Below, in pieces: positions 8,801-18,190 of a stretch of DNA of 64,000 bases. The notes under the pieces were generated by a model. The model was given only the letters and a program-made list of their open reading frames with translations. It was not told the origin of the DNA and made no database searches. Within the stretch, counting starts at the first letter, position 1, and every line of letters starts with the position of its first letter. A program made the position numbers and the translations under genes. The stretch lies in contig JADJBV010000002.1 in NCBI GenBank assembly GCA_016703535.1, positions 2,666,001 to 2,730,000 of the forward strand, in the 5' to 3' direction. Origin of the DNA: Deltaproteobacteria bacterium. GTDB lineage: Bacteria; Myxococcota; Kuafuiibacteriia; Kuafuiibacteriales; Kuafuiibacteriaceae.

Positions 8801-10726
8801 ATGCAGAAGCTCCTGACGCCGTCCTTATTGGTCCTTGGGCTGCTTTCGGCGCCGTGGGCCGTGGCCCAACCGGCCAAAGAAGCGCCCAAAAAAGGCCTCT
8901 CTTTGGGCAAGGTCGCCGAAAGCCAAAAAGACCCGGTCCGGGAGAAGTTGGACGCGGCCCTGCGCCTGTTGCGGAGTGAACAATACGCCGAGGCGGCGGT
9001 GGCGCTGCAGGACTTCCTCGAGTCGGAGAAACAACACACCGAAGAGGCCCAATACAACCTGGGCAAGTCGCTCTACCGGATGGGCCTGTACCACTCGGCC
9101 TTGGGCCAATTTGCGGATCTGTTGGCCAAGGGGCCGAAGAGCCGCTTCTTCGACTCGTCCCTCGAGTGGTGTCTGTTCATCAGCCGAAAGACGGTGGCCT
9201 CGGATCTGGTCAACGAGGTGATCGCCAAAAACTCCACCGGCGAGTTCCCCAAGGACTACCGGGACGAGTTCCTCTTCCGCTTGGCCCGCTTCCACTACGT
9301 GCGGGCCTTGGCCATCGAGTCCGGCGCGATCGCCGGACAGGTCGGCGAGACCCGAGTCAAAGAGACCGTCACCGGCGGCAAGTCCTTCGAGGGCGACATC
9401 TTCAGCGGCGGCGGCGGTGGTGGCGGCGGCGAAGAAGGTGAAGGCGAGAACCCGGGCGATCCCAAGGTCAAGAAGGGCGACGGCGGCGGTCTCTCCATCG
9501 ACGAGGACATCTTCGGTGACGCGCCGAAGAAGGACGACAAGAAGAAGAAGGAAGAAAAGCCGAAGGAAAAGCCGGTCATCGAGGTCCCCAAAGACGAAGG
9601 CGACGCCAAGAAGGGCAAGCCTGGTGAAAAATTCGCGTTGACCGCCAAAGAACACCTCGAGGCCGCGACCAAGTTCGTGACCAAGGTGGCGCCCGAGTCG
9701 GCCTTTGGGCCCAGGGGCAAGTTCCTCGAGGGCCTGGTCCTCTATCGAGATGGCAAAGAGAACGAAGCGCTGGAGTCCTTCAAGACCGTCGTGCGCCTGA
9801 CCAAAGAGAGCACCGACGGCGAAGGTGAGGCCCTCCGGGAGGCGGCGTTTTTCCAGCTGGCCCGGACCCACTTCGGCGCCCAGCAGCCGTCGTTTTCGAT
9901 CTTCTACTACGGCAAGGTCGACCGGGACTCCTACGCTTGGCTCGACGCCCTCTACGAGGCCTCCTGGGCCCAGTTCCGCTTGGGCGCCTACGAAAAGGCC
10001 CTGGGCAACCTGCTGACCCTGCACTCGCCGTTCTTCACCGATCAGTATTATCCGGAGTCGCTGATCCTGAAGGCGGTCATCTACTACGAAAACTGCCGAT
10101 ATCCCGAGGCCAAGGAGATCCTGGCCGACTTCCTGAAGCGGTACGAGCCGGTGCTGGAGGCCCTCAACGGCCTGACCAATCAGCAGAAGACCTCGGCCCA
10201 ATACTACGAGGCCCTGGAGAACCTGCGGGGCAGTGATCTGGCCGAGACCAACACCAGCAAGGCGGCGATCTTGGCCCAGGTGCTGGAGATCGCGTTGTCG
10301 GATCCGGAGCTGAAGCGGCTGGACCTCTCCTTCAAGGAGGTCGACGCCGAGCTGAAGTCCCTGCCGTCCCAGGGCGCGGGCTTCCCGAGCAGCAAGTTGG
10401 CCAAGAAGCTCGAGGACCAGCTGGCCAAGGTGCGAGAAGCGCTGCTCAAGGACGCGGGTCGGGCGGTGAAGAACCAGCTCGAGCGGGAGCGGGAGAACAT
10501 CAAGTTGTTGGTGCAGCAGGCGATCCGAATCGACATCGAGACCTCTCGATCCGAACAGGAGCGCATCGAGGGCCAGCTCCGGTCCGAGAGCTCGCGGCCC
10601 AACGAGACGGAGAAGGAGTTCATCGAGTGGGCCGACGACGAGAAGTTGGTGTGGCCCTTCGAGGGCGAATATTGGCGCGACGAACTCGGGACCTACGAGC
10701 TGACGTTGGCCCATTCTTGCCGATGA
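8801..10726 (+). CDS. gltC: Periplasmic TPR protein, GltC-like
   Basis: 641 residues. I prefer the ATG at 8801 (GAGG at 8791-8794) to a GTG at 8789, because it gives a good Sec signal (MQKLLTPSLLVLGLLSAPWAVAQ). Tetratricopeptide-like helical pairs occupy aa ~40-150 and aa ~280-450 (EAQYNLGKSLYRMGLYHSAL, ARTHFGAQQPSFSIFYYGKV). Between them, aa ~195-285, is an unusual low-complexity region of Gly runs followed by Lys/Asp/Glu runs, presumably disordered. A charged coiled coil follows near the C-terminus. In Myxococcus, GltC is a periplasmic TPR protein of about this length encoded next to the GltA/GltB barrels and needed for the gliding complex that links outer-membrane barrels to the inner-membrane motor. 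Assignment rests on size, TPRs and position. Confidence 0.72.
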   Translation: MQKLLTPSLLVLGLLSAPWAVAQPAKEAPKKGLSLGKVAESQKDPVREKLDAALRLLRSEQYAEAAVALQDFLESEKQHTEEAQYNLGKSLYRMGLYHSALGQFADLLAKGPKSRFFDSSLEWCLFISRKTVASDLVNEVIAKNSTGEFPKDYRDEFLFRLARFHYVRALAIESGAIAGQVGETRVKETVTGGKSFEGDIFSGGGGGGGGEEGEGENPGDPKVKKGDGGGLSIDEDIFGDAPKKDDKKKKEEKPKEKPVIEVPKDEGDAKKGKPGEKFALTAKEHLEAATKFVTKVAPESAFGPRGKFLEGLVLYRDGKENEALESFKTVVRLTKESTDGEGEALREAAFFQLARTHFGAQQPSFSIFYYGKVDRDSYAWLDALYEASWAQFRLGAYEKALGNLLTLHSPFFTDQYYPESLILKAVIYYENCRYPEAKEILADFLKRYEPVLEALNGLTNQQKTSAQYYEALENLRGSDLAETNTSKAAILAQVLEIALSDPELKRLDLSFKEVDAELKSLPSQGAGFPSSKLAKKLEDQLAKVREALLKDAGRAVKNQLERERENIKLLVQQAIRIDIETSRSEQERIEGQLRSESSRPNETEKEFIEWADDEKLVWPFEGEYWRDELGTYELTLAHSCR

Positions 10727-10742
10727 GCCGAGGTGTAGCGTG

Positions 10743-13700
10743 ATGAGACTTCGTTCCAGCCTGCTCGCGCTTGGGCTCCTCCTAGGGCCTGGGTTGGCCT
10801 ACGCCCAAGACGAGGAAGATCCGAGCGGTGAAGAGCCGGTCGACCAGCCGGTCCAAACCGAGTCGGGCAAAAAGGACAAGAAGTCCAAAGTCCAGAAGTT
10901 GACCGCCGGTGGCCCGACCCTGAAGTACGAGCAGTTCCGTCGCAAGATTGAGCTGAAGGTCGCCGAAAAACGGGAAGAGCAGATCAGCGGCATCAAGCGC
11001 CTCCTGGATCTGGGGCCCGAAGAAAAGGAGATCCCCGATCTCAAGTTCCGGTTGGCCGAACTCTACTACGAAAAGTCCCAGTTCTACTTCTTCCGCACCC
11101 AAGAGGCCGAAGAGAAGGCCGGCTTGGCCAAAACCGACGGCGAAAAGGCGACCGCCACCGAAGAGCAGAACCGCGCCGCCAAGGAGTCCAAGACCTGGCT
11201 GCAGACCGCCCTCGATCTCTACAAGGAGATCCGGGACAAGTTCCCCAAATACGAGCGCACCCCCGAGGTCTTGTTCGCTTTGGGCCAGAGCTACTGGAAC
11301 CAGGGGCGCTTTCAGGCGGCCATCGACGTCTACGCGGACCTGATCCGCAACTTCCGAGAGAGCCCGTTGGTGGCCGAAGCTTGGATCGCTTTTGGCGAGT
11401 TCTACTTCAACGAAGGGGACGTCAACAAAGCGCTGAAGAGCTACGAAAAGGCCGCCGAAGACAAGCGCTCGCGGGTGTACGGCTTTGCGCTCTACAAGCA
11501 GGCCTGGTGTTACTACAACCTCTCCGATTGGCAGGCTGCCTTGCGGAAGTTCAAGGCCACGGTGGTCTACTCCCAGATCTCCGAGGAGATGGCGGGCGAA
11601 AACAAGATCGCCCTCGGCCGTGAAGCTCAGAAGGACTACGTGCGGGCCTACTCCCACGTCGGTGATCCCAAAAAAGCCAAGTTCCAGTTCGCCGATCTGA
11701 TCGGCAAAGACGACTGCAACGACCGGACCTGTTGGACCCTGCTCGAGCAGCTCGCGGGCCTCTGGTACGACGAGGGCTACTTCGAGGAGTCGGCCTCTAT
11801 CTACCGCCAGCTGATCGAGCTGAACCCCAAAAACAGCCGGAACCCGCTCTTCCAGGGGAAGATCGTCGATCTGGCCTCCCGCGGCTCCAACAAGAAGGTG
11901 ACCATCAACGAGACCCGGCGCCTGGTCGAGCTCTACGACTCGATGAAGGCTCAGATCGACGCCCGCACCGGCAAAAGTGAGGAAGACGAAAAGGCCCGAG
12001 AGGACATCCGAGAGGCGGCGGTCCTGGTGGAGACCACCGTCAGGAAGTTGGCCCAGGTGTGGAACCGAGAGGCCAAAAAGACCCGTTCGCCGGCGACTTA
12101 CGAAGACGCCAAGGTGATGTACGAGGTCTACCTCAAGCTCTTCCCCAAATCGAAGTACGCCTACGAGATGCGCTTTCAGCTCGGCGATCTCTACTACCGG
12201 CTGGAGAAGTTCGACGAGGCCTCCCAGGCCTACGAAGCGACGGTGGTGGCCAACACGGACCCGAAAGCCAAGTACCTGGTCGACGCCTGCAACGACAACA
12301 TCTTGGCCTTGGAGGAGCTGATCAAGGATCAGTCGATCAAGAAGCCCAAGGACAACGGCTCACCGCAAGAGCTGCACCCGATGAAAAAACGGCTGGTCGA
12401 CGCCTGCGATCGCTACGTCAAGTTCGTGCCGGTCGAGAAGGCCGACAAGCTGGTGGCGGTGAAGCTCAAGTCGGCCAAGATCTACTACGACTACTTCCAA
12501 TACGAAGAGGCGCTGCGCCGCTTTGACCTCTTGGTCCGGGAGCACCCCGAGGCCGAGCAGGCCGAGTTCGCGGCCAACTTGGTCATCGACATCTACAACG
12601 TCCGGAAGGACTGGGAGTCGCTCTACAAGTTCGCCAACGAATACCTGAAGCTCGACGCCCTGATCAAAGATCGGGAGAAGCTGAAGACCGACCTCCTCAA
12701 GTTCAGCGAATACGCCAAGTTCTCCATGGTCCAGATCCTGGAGAACCGGGTGAAGACCGAAAAGGGCAACCTGTGTTTGGTGGCCCAGGCCTACCAGGAC
12801 TTCTACGAGGAGTTCCCCAAGAGCGAAAACGCGGACAAGGCCCTCTTCAACTCCTCGGTGGCCTGGGATCAGTGCGGGCAGAAGGAGAAGTCGGATCAAC
12901 TCCGGCAGCGGCTCCTCGCCGAATATCCGAACTCGCCCCTCGGCGCCGACGTGGCCTACTACATCGCCAAGCAGGCCGAAGAGCGGACCCAGTTCAAGGA
13001 CGCGGCCGATCGCTTCTTGGCCTTCGCGCGCAAACACAAGACCGATGAACGGGCCCGAGACGCCCTGTACAACGCCGCGGTCTTCTACGCGGGTGTGGGC
13101 CAGGTGAGCCAAGCCAACAAGCTGCGCGAGGAGTACCTGGAGCAATACGGCAAGGCCAAAGGCGGCGAAAAAGAGTCGGCCGCCATTTTTTGGTCGTCGG
13201 CCAAAGATCTGGATCGGGCCGGGCGCTGGCGCCAGGCCGCCGATCGTTACGCCGACTACAGCAAGCAGTTCCGCAACACGCCGGAGTTGTGGGACGCCTT
13301 GTGGCGAGAGGCCGAGATCCGGCGCGAAAAGCTGAGAGAGCAGGCCAAGGCCGAAAAGATCGAGCGGGACATCCTGGGCACCTACAAGGCGCTCCGCAAG
13401 AAGGGCCAGGAGGTGCCGCTCAACGCCCGCCGTTATGCGTCCTTGGTGGCCTTCGCTCAGATCGATGAGCTCTTGAAGGACTACAAGAAGATCCGGATTC
13501 AGACGCCGAACGTGAAGAACCCGAAGCCCTTCCAGCAGTCGCTGGCCGACAAGGCGAAGGCTCGGGAGAAGATGATCAAGGCGTACACCAGCATCGTCAC
13601 CGAATATCAGCAGGCCGAGTCGACGGTGGCCTCCTTGTTCCGCATCGCCCAATGTTGGGACGACTTCGTCGGCGCTTTGACCTCGGTGCCGTGCCCTCGG

Positions 13701-14036
13701 GGTGTTGGTGATGAGGTGTGTCAGCTGATCAAGCAGGGCATCGAGGAGACGGTTTCGCCGGCCCGGGACGCCGCGTTTTTGGCCTACAAAACCTGCGTTG
13801 ATAAATCGAACGAGCTCAACACCTTTACGCCTTATTCGACCGATTGTGTGAAGGCCTTGGAGAAGTTGGCGCCCGAAACCTATCCTCAGATCCAAGAGCA
13901 GTCTCGGGACTACCAGGCGCCGTCTCGCCTGGAGGGGATGCCGAGCAACCCGTTGATCCTCCAGTACGACGGCTATTCGGTGGCCAAACAGGCCCAAGCG
14001 GCCAACTCCGAAGCGCCCAAGAAGGGAGAGCGGTGA
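10743..14036 (+). CDS. gltD: Giant periplasmic TPR protein, GltD/AgmU-like
   Basis: 1097 residues, Sec signal (MRLRSSLLALGLLLGPGLAYA) and then more than a dozen TPR-like helical repeats along the whole length (KSWLQTALDLYKEIRDKFPKY type). The ATG at 10743 is preceded by GAGG at 10730-10733. In Myxococcus, AgmU/GltD is a very long periplasmic TPR protein that forms part of the mobile helical assembly driven by AglRQS. Here it sits between a GltC-like and a GltE-like gene, with the next start (14036) overlapping its stop codon (TGATG), so translation is coupled. Composition is Lys/Glu/Tyr-rich like other solvent-exposed TPR solenoids. It could instead be a general cell-envelope TPR scaffold; the gene order favours GltD. 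Confidence 0.75.
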   Translation: MRLRSSLLALGLLLGPGLAYAQDEEDPSGEEPVDQPVQTESGKKDKKSKVQKLTAGGPTLKYEQFRRKIELKVAEKREEQISGIKRLLDLGPEEKEIPDLKFRLAELYYEKSQFYFFRTQEAEEKAGLAKTDGEKATATEEQNRAAKESKTWLQTALDLYKEIRDKFPKYERTPEVLFALGQSYWNQGRFQAAIDVYADLIRNFRESPLVAEAWIAFGEFYFNEGDVNKALKSYEKAAEDKRSRVYGFALYKQAWCYYNLSDWQAALRKFKATVVYSQISEEMAGENKIALGREAQKDYVRAYSHVGDPKKAKFQFADLIGKDDCNDRTCWTLLEQLAGLWYDEGYFEESASIYRQLIELNPKNSRNPLFQGKIVDLASRGSNKKVTINETRRLVELYDSMKAQIDARTGKSEEDEKAREDIREAAVLVETTVRKLAQVWNREAKKTRSPATYEDAKVMYEVYLKLFPKSKYAYEMRFQLGDLYYRLEKFDEASQAYEATVVANTDPKAKYLVDACNDNILALEELIKDQSIKKPKDNGSPQELHPMKKRLVDACDRYVKFVPVEKADKLVAVKLKSAKIYYDYFQYEEALRRFDLLVREHPEAEQAEFAANLVIDIYNVRKDWESLYKFANEYLKLDALIKDREKLKTDLLKFSEYAKFSMVQILENRVKTEKGNLCLVAQAYQDFYEEFPKSENADKALFNSSVAWDQCGQKEKSDQLRQRLLAEYPNSPLGADVAYYIAKQAEERTQFKDAADRFLAFARKHKTDERARDALYNAAVFYAGVGQVSQANKLREEYLEQYGKAKGGEKESAAIFWSSAKDLDRAGRWRQAADRYADYSKQFRNTPELWDALWREAEIRREKLREQAKAEKIERDILGTYKALRKKGQEVPLNARRYASLVAFAQIDELLKDYKKIRIQTPNVKNPKPFQQSLADKAKAREKMIKAYTSIVTEYQQAESTVASLFRIAQCWDDFVGALTSVPCPRGVGDEVCQLIKQGIEETVSPARDAAFLAYKTCVDKSNELNTFTPYSTDCVKALEKLAPETYPQIQEQSRDYQAPSRLEGMPSNPLILQYDGYSVAKQAQAANSEAPKKGER

Positions 14037-15472
14037 TGCGACGCCTCTTGATCGCCGTGGTGTTGTTGGCGGCCTGCGCCACCCCCAAAAAAGGTGAAGG
14101 GCCCAAGGCCACGGCCGGCCCGAACGCCACCCTCAACTCTCAAAACGTGCAGGTGGTGGAGGTCGATCGGGCCGCCCAGGATTTCCAGGTCGAAGCCAAC
14201 GCGATCAAAGAAGAGCAGAAGGGCGGCCAGGTCGACTGGGATGACGTCGCCGGCCGGATGAAGGACGTCACCAAGAAGCACCCGCGTTATGCCCTCGCTT
14301 GGTACAACCTGGGCGTCGCCTACGAACAGCTCGGTCAGGCGGCGGAGGCCGAAGAGGCTTACCGGAAGGCCCTGGCCAGCAACGACAAGTTGAGAGAGGC
14401 CCAGGAGAACCTGGCGGCCTTGGCGGTCAAGCGGGGCGAAGCCGGTGAGGCGGTCCAGCTCTTGTCGGAGTTGGTGAACCGAGACCCGGGGGCGGCGTCG
14501 GCTCGGGTGGCGTTGGCCAGCCACCACCTGGCCAAAGAAGAACACGAAGACGCCAAACGTTTGGCCGAAGAGGCCTTGGCCTACCAGCCGACCAACCTGG
14601 GCGCCTACTGCGTGTTGTCCCAGATCGCGGTGCGGGAGAAGGACTACCTGCGGGCCCGGCTGATCGTGGCCCAGGGCCTGAAGCTCGACGCCGAGGCGGC
14701 CTGCCTGCACCACATCTTGGGGCTGGTGAGCTTGGCGGAAAAGGAGACCGCTCCGGCCCTGTTGTCGCTGGAGCGGGCCATCGGCAAGGATCCAAGTTTG
14801 GTCGAGGCGCGCTTTCGCATCGCCCAGATCTCGATGTCCTATAAGGACTTCAAGAAGGCGATTGCCAACTACGCGGCGGTGGCCCAGCTCGATCCGAAGA
14901 ACGTGGCGGCCCGGATCAACCTGGGTGTGGCGCTGAAGGGGAGCGGTCAGTTTGGTCCGGCCGAAGAGGCCTACAAGGCGGCGATCGCCGCGGCCGACAC
15001 CGGCGGTGCCCCCGAAGCCCACTACAACTTGGGCGTCTTATACCTGCGCAACCTGAACCGCCTGGACGACGCCAAGGCCGAGTTCAAGCGTTACCTCCAG
15101 CTCGCCGACGGCAACAACGACAAGGTCTTCCAGATGATCGAGGAGATCGATCAAATGAAGGCCGCCGCCGAAGAAGAGAAGAAGATGATGGAGGAGGCCG
15201 CGCGCCAAGAAGAGATCGAAAAGCGCGCCGCCGAAGAAGAGGCCAAGCGGAAGGCCGAAGAAGAGGCCATCGAGCGGAAGGTCAAAGAGGCGGAGGAGAA
15301 GCGGGCGGCCGAAGAACCGACCGATCCGACGCCGCCGATCGACGCGAAGAAGGACGGGGCCGAGCCCAAGGATCCGGGTCCGGGGAAGACCGCGCCCAAA
15401 AAGCCGAAATCGGCTAAACCCCAGAAGGAGCCTTCGGATCCGGCGCCGCCGCCGGCCAAGGACTTCGAGTGA
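14036..15472 (+). CDS. gltE: TPR lipoprotein, GltE/AglT-like
   Basis: 478 residues. The ATG at 14036 lies inside the stop of the gene before (TGATG) and follows GGGAG. The N-terminus is a lipoprotein signal (MRRLLIAVVLLAACATPKKG, lipobox L-A-A-C), with an acceptor Cys at aa 15. Classic TPR repeats run from aa ~85 to ~350 (LAWYNLGVAYEQLGQAAEAE, ARINLGVALKGSGQFGPAEE, HYNLGVLYLRNLNRLDDAK). The last ~100 residues are an Ala/Glu/Lys coiled coil ending in a Pro/Lys-rich tail. AglT/GltE in Myxococcus is the TPR lipoprotein of the gliding machine, exactly what is seen here. It is the last of the tightly coupled genes: a 148-bp gap with two hairpins separates it from the next. Confidence 0.8.
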   Translation: MRRLLIAVVLLAACATPKKGEGPKATAGPNATLNSQNVQVVEVDRAAQDFQVEANAIKEEQKGGQVDWDDVAGRMKDVTKKHPRYALAWYNLGVAYEQLGQAAEAEEAYRKALASNDKLREAQENLAALAVKRGEAGEAVQLLSELVNRDPGAASARVALASHHLAKEEHEDAKRLAEEALAYQPTNLGAYCVLSQIAVREKDYLRARLIVAQGLKLDAEAACLHHILGLVSLAEKETAPALLSLERAIGKDPSLVEARFRIAQISMSYKDFKKAIANYAAVAQLDPKNVAARINLGVALKGSGQFGPAEEAYKAAIAAADTGGAPEAHYNLGVLYLRNLNRLDDAKAEFKRYLQLADGNNDKVFQMIEEIDQMKAAAEEEKKMMEEAARQEEIEKRAAEEEAKRKAEEEAIERKVKEAEEKRAAEEPTDPTPPIDAKKDGAEPKDPGPGKTAPKKPKSAKPQKEPSDPAPPPAKDFE

Positions 15473-15496
15473 CGGGTACGACATCCACCTATAGCC

Positions 15497-15586
15497 GGTC
15501 TGGCGACCAGACCCTTCGGTGGACTAGCATCCCCCTTAGAAAACTTGCGGTCAGGCTGCGGGCGGTCGGAACCTTGGCGGAGGTTC
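15497..15586 (+). terminator. Two hairpins between gltE-like and gltF-like genes
   Basis: In the 148-bp gap after the GltE-like gene are two perfect stems: GGTCTGG-CGA-CCAGACC at 15497-15513, and GAACCT-N6-AGGTTC at 15569-15586. Neither has a T-tract. They may partly stop or process the long operon transcript before the downstream GltF/GltG-like pair. Confidence 0.4.
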
Positions 15587-15620
15587 GGGTGTCTGTGACC
15601 AATGACCGGGGAGCCGTGTG

Positions 15621-15926
15621 ATGCAGAACATGCGTAATTGGGGACTGGCTTTGGTGATTTCGGTCGGGATCGGGGCGGGGATCGGTATGGCACCGACCCA
15701 GGCCTTGGCCGCCGATGAGGACGAGACGGTGGCGGCGGCCGGCGAAGAAGGGGTGGTCTACAAGAAGAAGACCACCGTCAGCTTCGACGACGACACCATC
15801 GATGGTGACCTCACCAAGCCGGACGCCGACTACCTCGACGTCCGAAAGCGCCTGCGGCACTCCAACCTGATCAAGATCCGGGAGAACTTCCGGGAGAAGA
15901 TCCTGAACTCGTTCACCGCGATCTGA
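15621..15926 (+). CDS. Small exported protein, GltF-like
   Basis: 101 residues (ATG at 15621 with GGGGAG at 15608-15613; a GTG one codon earlier is possible). The N-terminal 30 residues form a signal or anchor (NWGLALVISVGIGAGIGMAP...ALA). The mature part is acidic in the first half (EDETVAAAGEEGVVYKKKTT) and ends in a basic, amphipathic helix (DVRKRLRHSNLIKIRENFRE). No known catalytic motif. Its place between a GltE-like TPR lipoprotein and an FHA/TonB-like GltG is what one expects for the small GltF subunit; I rely on that order and on the single N-terminal hydrophobic segment rather than on sequence recall, so the name is tentative. Confidence 0.55.
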   Translation: MQNMRNWGLALVISVGIGAGIGMAPTQALAADEDETVAAAGEEGVVYKKKTTVSFDDDTIDGDLTKPDADYLDVRKRLRHSNLIKIRENFREKILNSFTAI

Positions 15927-15948
15927 CCCGAAAAAAGGGGAGTTAGAG

Positions 15949-18183
15949 ATGCCCATTCCGCTGAAGATGACCGTGTACAAAGGGAACGAGCTGGTCGCAG
16001 AGCACTCGTTCGACCGGGACATCGTCAAGATTGGCCGCCTGGCCTCGGCCCACCTGAAGCTCGACGACGCGAAGGTCTCCCGGATCCACGCGGTGATCGA
16101 GGCGACCGCCGACGGGCAGGACTATTCGGTCATCGACATGGGATCGACCGAAGGCACGATCGTCAACGGCGCGCGCATCTCCAAGGAGAAGCTCAAGGAC
16201 GGCGACGAGATCCGCCTGGGCGACAGCCGCATCGTGGTCCAGTTCCTGAGGGCCGGAGCGACTCAGAAGGCGCCGACCAGCGGGACCCGCAACCCACCGC
16301 CGCCGCCCGAACCGTCGGGGGACGTGTGGGCCGCCAGCCAAGCCGAGCTGATGACCGCCGAGCCGACCCAAAACTTGGCCCCGGTGGCGCCGATGTCGCC
16401 GATGCCTCAGACCCAGCCCCAGATGATGGCGGCGGCGCCGATGGCCCAGGCCCCGATGCCGTTGGCCGCCTTCCCCCAGGCCGCCCCCGGTTATCCGATG
16501 ATGGCGCCGATGGCCCAAACCCAGGTGGTCCAGGGGCCGGACGGCCAACTCTACGCGTCCCAGTATGGCTACCAGCCGGTCGCCGCCATGCCCCCGGGCA
16601 TGATGTCCCAGATGCCCCAGACGATGCCGCCGCAAGGGTACGCGCCGGCGCCTCAGACCTATCCGGGGCAGGCGCCGCTTGGGCCCACCCCTGGGATCCC
16701 GATGGGCGGCTACGTGCAGCAGAGCCCCTGGGGGGCCTCACCCAACAACCTGGCCAGCGACAACGTGCCGGACACCGAACGGGCCTTGGAGATCAAGACC
16801 GTGTGGGGTGATTCGGTGATCGATACACTGAATGTATCGACTCAGCCGATCGTGACCTTGGGCGACGAACGGAAGGTCACCGGCTTTGGCCCCTTCCAGA
16901 AGGTGGTCCACTGCGACATCGAGGTGCCCTCCAAGGACCTCCCGTCCAAGACCTACGTGATCGCCGAACACCAGGGCGGTGAAGGCTGCAACTACGTCCT
17001 CAACCTGCCGCCGCACGGGACCGGACACATCGAACGGGCCGACGGCACAATGATCGGCCTGGACTCGCTGTACGCGGGCCAACACGGGGCCGAGGCGGGC
17101 GAATACAACGGCGCGGTGAAGTATCGGCTGCGACCGGCCGAGACCTTGTACCTGCACCACGACACGATCACCCTGCAGGTCCGCTACGTGCGCACGACCC
17201 GGTTGGTGCCGCCGGGCCTGTTCCAGGAGATGAACTACACCTGGGTCAACATCCTGGTGCTCGCGTTTTTCTTGCACGCGATGGCCATCGTCAGCTTCGT
17301 GGCCACGCCCCAGACCTCGACCGAACTGACCGAGGACATCTTCAAGAACCCCAACCGGTTCGCGAAGTACCTGCTGACGCCGGAGCAGAAGCAGAAGCAG
17401 AACCAGTCGCTGCTCAGCAAGCTGAAGGCCGGTGAATCGGGCGCCAAGGCCAAGGGCACCGAAGGCAAGGCGGGCAAAAAGGACTACGACCCGAAGGCCA
17501 AACAAGGCCGGATGGCGGTCAAGGGTGATCCGGACAAGGAAGAGATCGCCAAGAGCACGTTGACCGCGTTGTTCGGCGCCAAAGGGGGCGGGCCCCGCTC
17601 GTATTTGTTCGGCTCCGGCGGCCTGGGTGGTGAGCTGAAGGGTGCCCTCGGCGGCGTCACCGGCGCGGAGATCGGCGACGCCACCGGCCTCGGTGGCCTC
17701 GGCACCCGGGGCACCGGCCCTGGCGGTGGTGGGTTGTCGATGAACTCGGTGGGCCTCGGAGCCCTCGGCACCGCGGGCCGCGGCTCCGGAGGGACGGGTG
17801 GCGACGGCTACGGTGAAGGCGCCTCGGGGCTGGGCAAAAAGACCGATCGAGACATCAACATCACGGCTGGCGCTCCGGTGATCATGGGCTCCCTCGACAA
17901 GGAGATCATCCGTCGGGTCATCAAGGAACACATCGCCCAGATCCGCTACTGCTACGAAAAAGAGCTGGTCCGCTCTCCCGGCTTGTTCGGCAAAGTGGCC
18001 ACCAGCTTCACCATCGGCGGCGACGGCCGGGTCCAGTCGGCCAGCGTCACCGAAAGCACGCTCAAGAACGATGAGGTCGAGCGCTGCATCACCGCCAAGA
18101 TCCGCACGTGGGAGTTCCCGAAACCCAAAGGCGGAGGTGTGGTGATCGTGAAGTACCCCTTCATCTTCAAGACCACTGGGTGA
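15949..18183 (+). CDS. gltG: FHA and TonB-like modular protein, GltG-like
   Basis: 744 residues; strong ribosome site AGGGGAG at 15936-15942. Domains in order: an FHA phosphothreonine-binding domain at aa ~5-100 (IGRLASAHLKLDDAKVSRIH, GSTEGTIVNG); a long Met/Pro/Gln/Ala linker (aa ~110-260); a second beta domain; one membrane helix at aa ~428-448 (VNILVLAFFLHAMAIVSFVA); a Lys/Gly-rich periplasmic linker; and a C-terminal AgmX/PglI-type domain at aa ~640-744 (IRYCYEKELVRSPGL, TFTIGG-type strand) related to TonB C-terminal domains. GltG and GltJ of Myxococcus have this layout and connect the cytoplasm-side motor and regulator with the outer-membrane barrels. Only the FHA version (GltG type) is present here; no AglRQS motor gene is in the window. 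Confidence 0.82.
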   Translation: MPIPLKMTVYKGNELVAEHSFDRDIVKIGRLASAHLKLDDAKVSRIHAVIEATADGQDYSVIDMGSTEGTIVNGARISKEKLKDGDEIRLGDSRIVVQFLRAGATQKAPTSGTRNPPPPPEPSGDVWAASQAELMTAEPTQNLAPVAPMSPMPQTQPQMMAAAPMAQAPMPLAAFPQAAPGYPMMAPMAQTQVVQGPDGQLYASQYGYQPVAAMPPGMMSQMPQTMPPQGYAPAPQTYPGQAPLGPTPGIPMGGYVQQSPWGASPNNLASDNVPDTERALEIKTVWGDSVIDTLNVSTQPIVTLGDERKVTGFGPFQKVVHCDIEVPSKDLPSKTYVIAEHQGGEGCNYVLNLPPHGTGHIERADGTMIGLDSLYAGQHGAEAGEYNGAVKYRLRPAETLYLHHDTITLQVRYVRTTRLVPPGLFQEMNYTWVNILVLAFFLHAMAIVSFVATPQTSTELTEDIFKNPNRFAKYLLTPEQKQKQNQSLLSKLKAGESGAKAKGTEGKAGKKDYDPKAKQGRMAVKGDPDKEEIAKSTLTALFGAKGGGPRSYLFGSGGLGGELKGALGGVTGAEIGDATGLGGLGTRGTGPGGGGLSMNSVGLGALGTAGRGSGGTGGDGYGEGASGLGKKTDRDINITAGAPVIMGSLDKEIIRRVIKEHIAQIRYCYEKELVRSPGLFGKVATSFTIGGDGRVQSASVTESTLKNDEVERCITAKIRTWEFPKPKGGGVVIVKYPFIFKTTG

Positions 18184-18190
18184 GCCTTGG

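Noticed and set aside
8825..10714. Long antisense frame across the GltC-like gene
   Set aside because: Leu/Gly/Gln-rich shadow of a TPR gene that itself has a signal peptide and operon context; no start signal.
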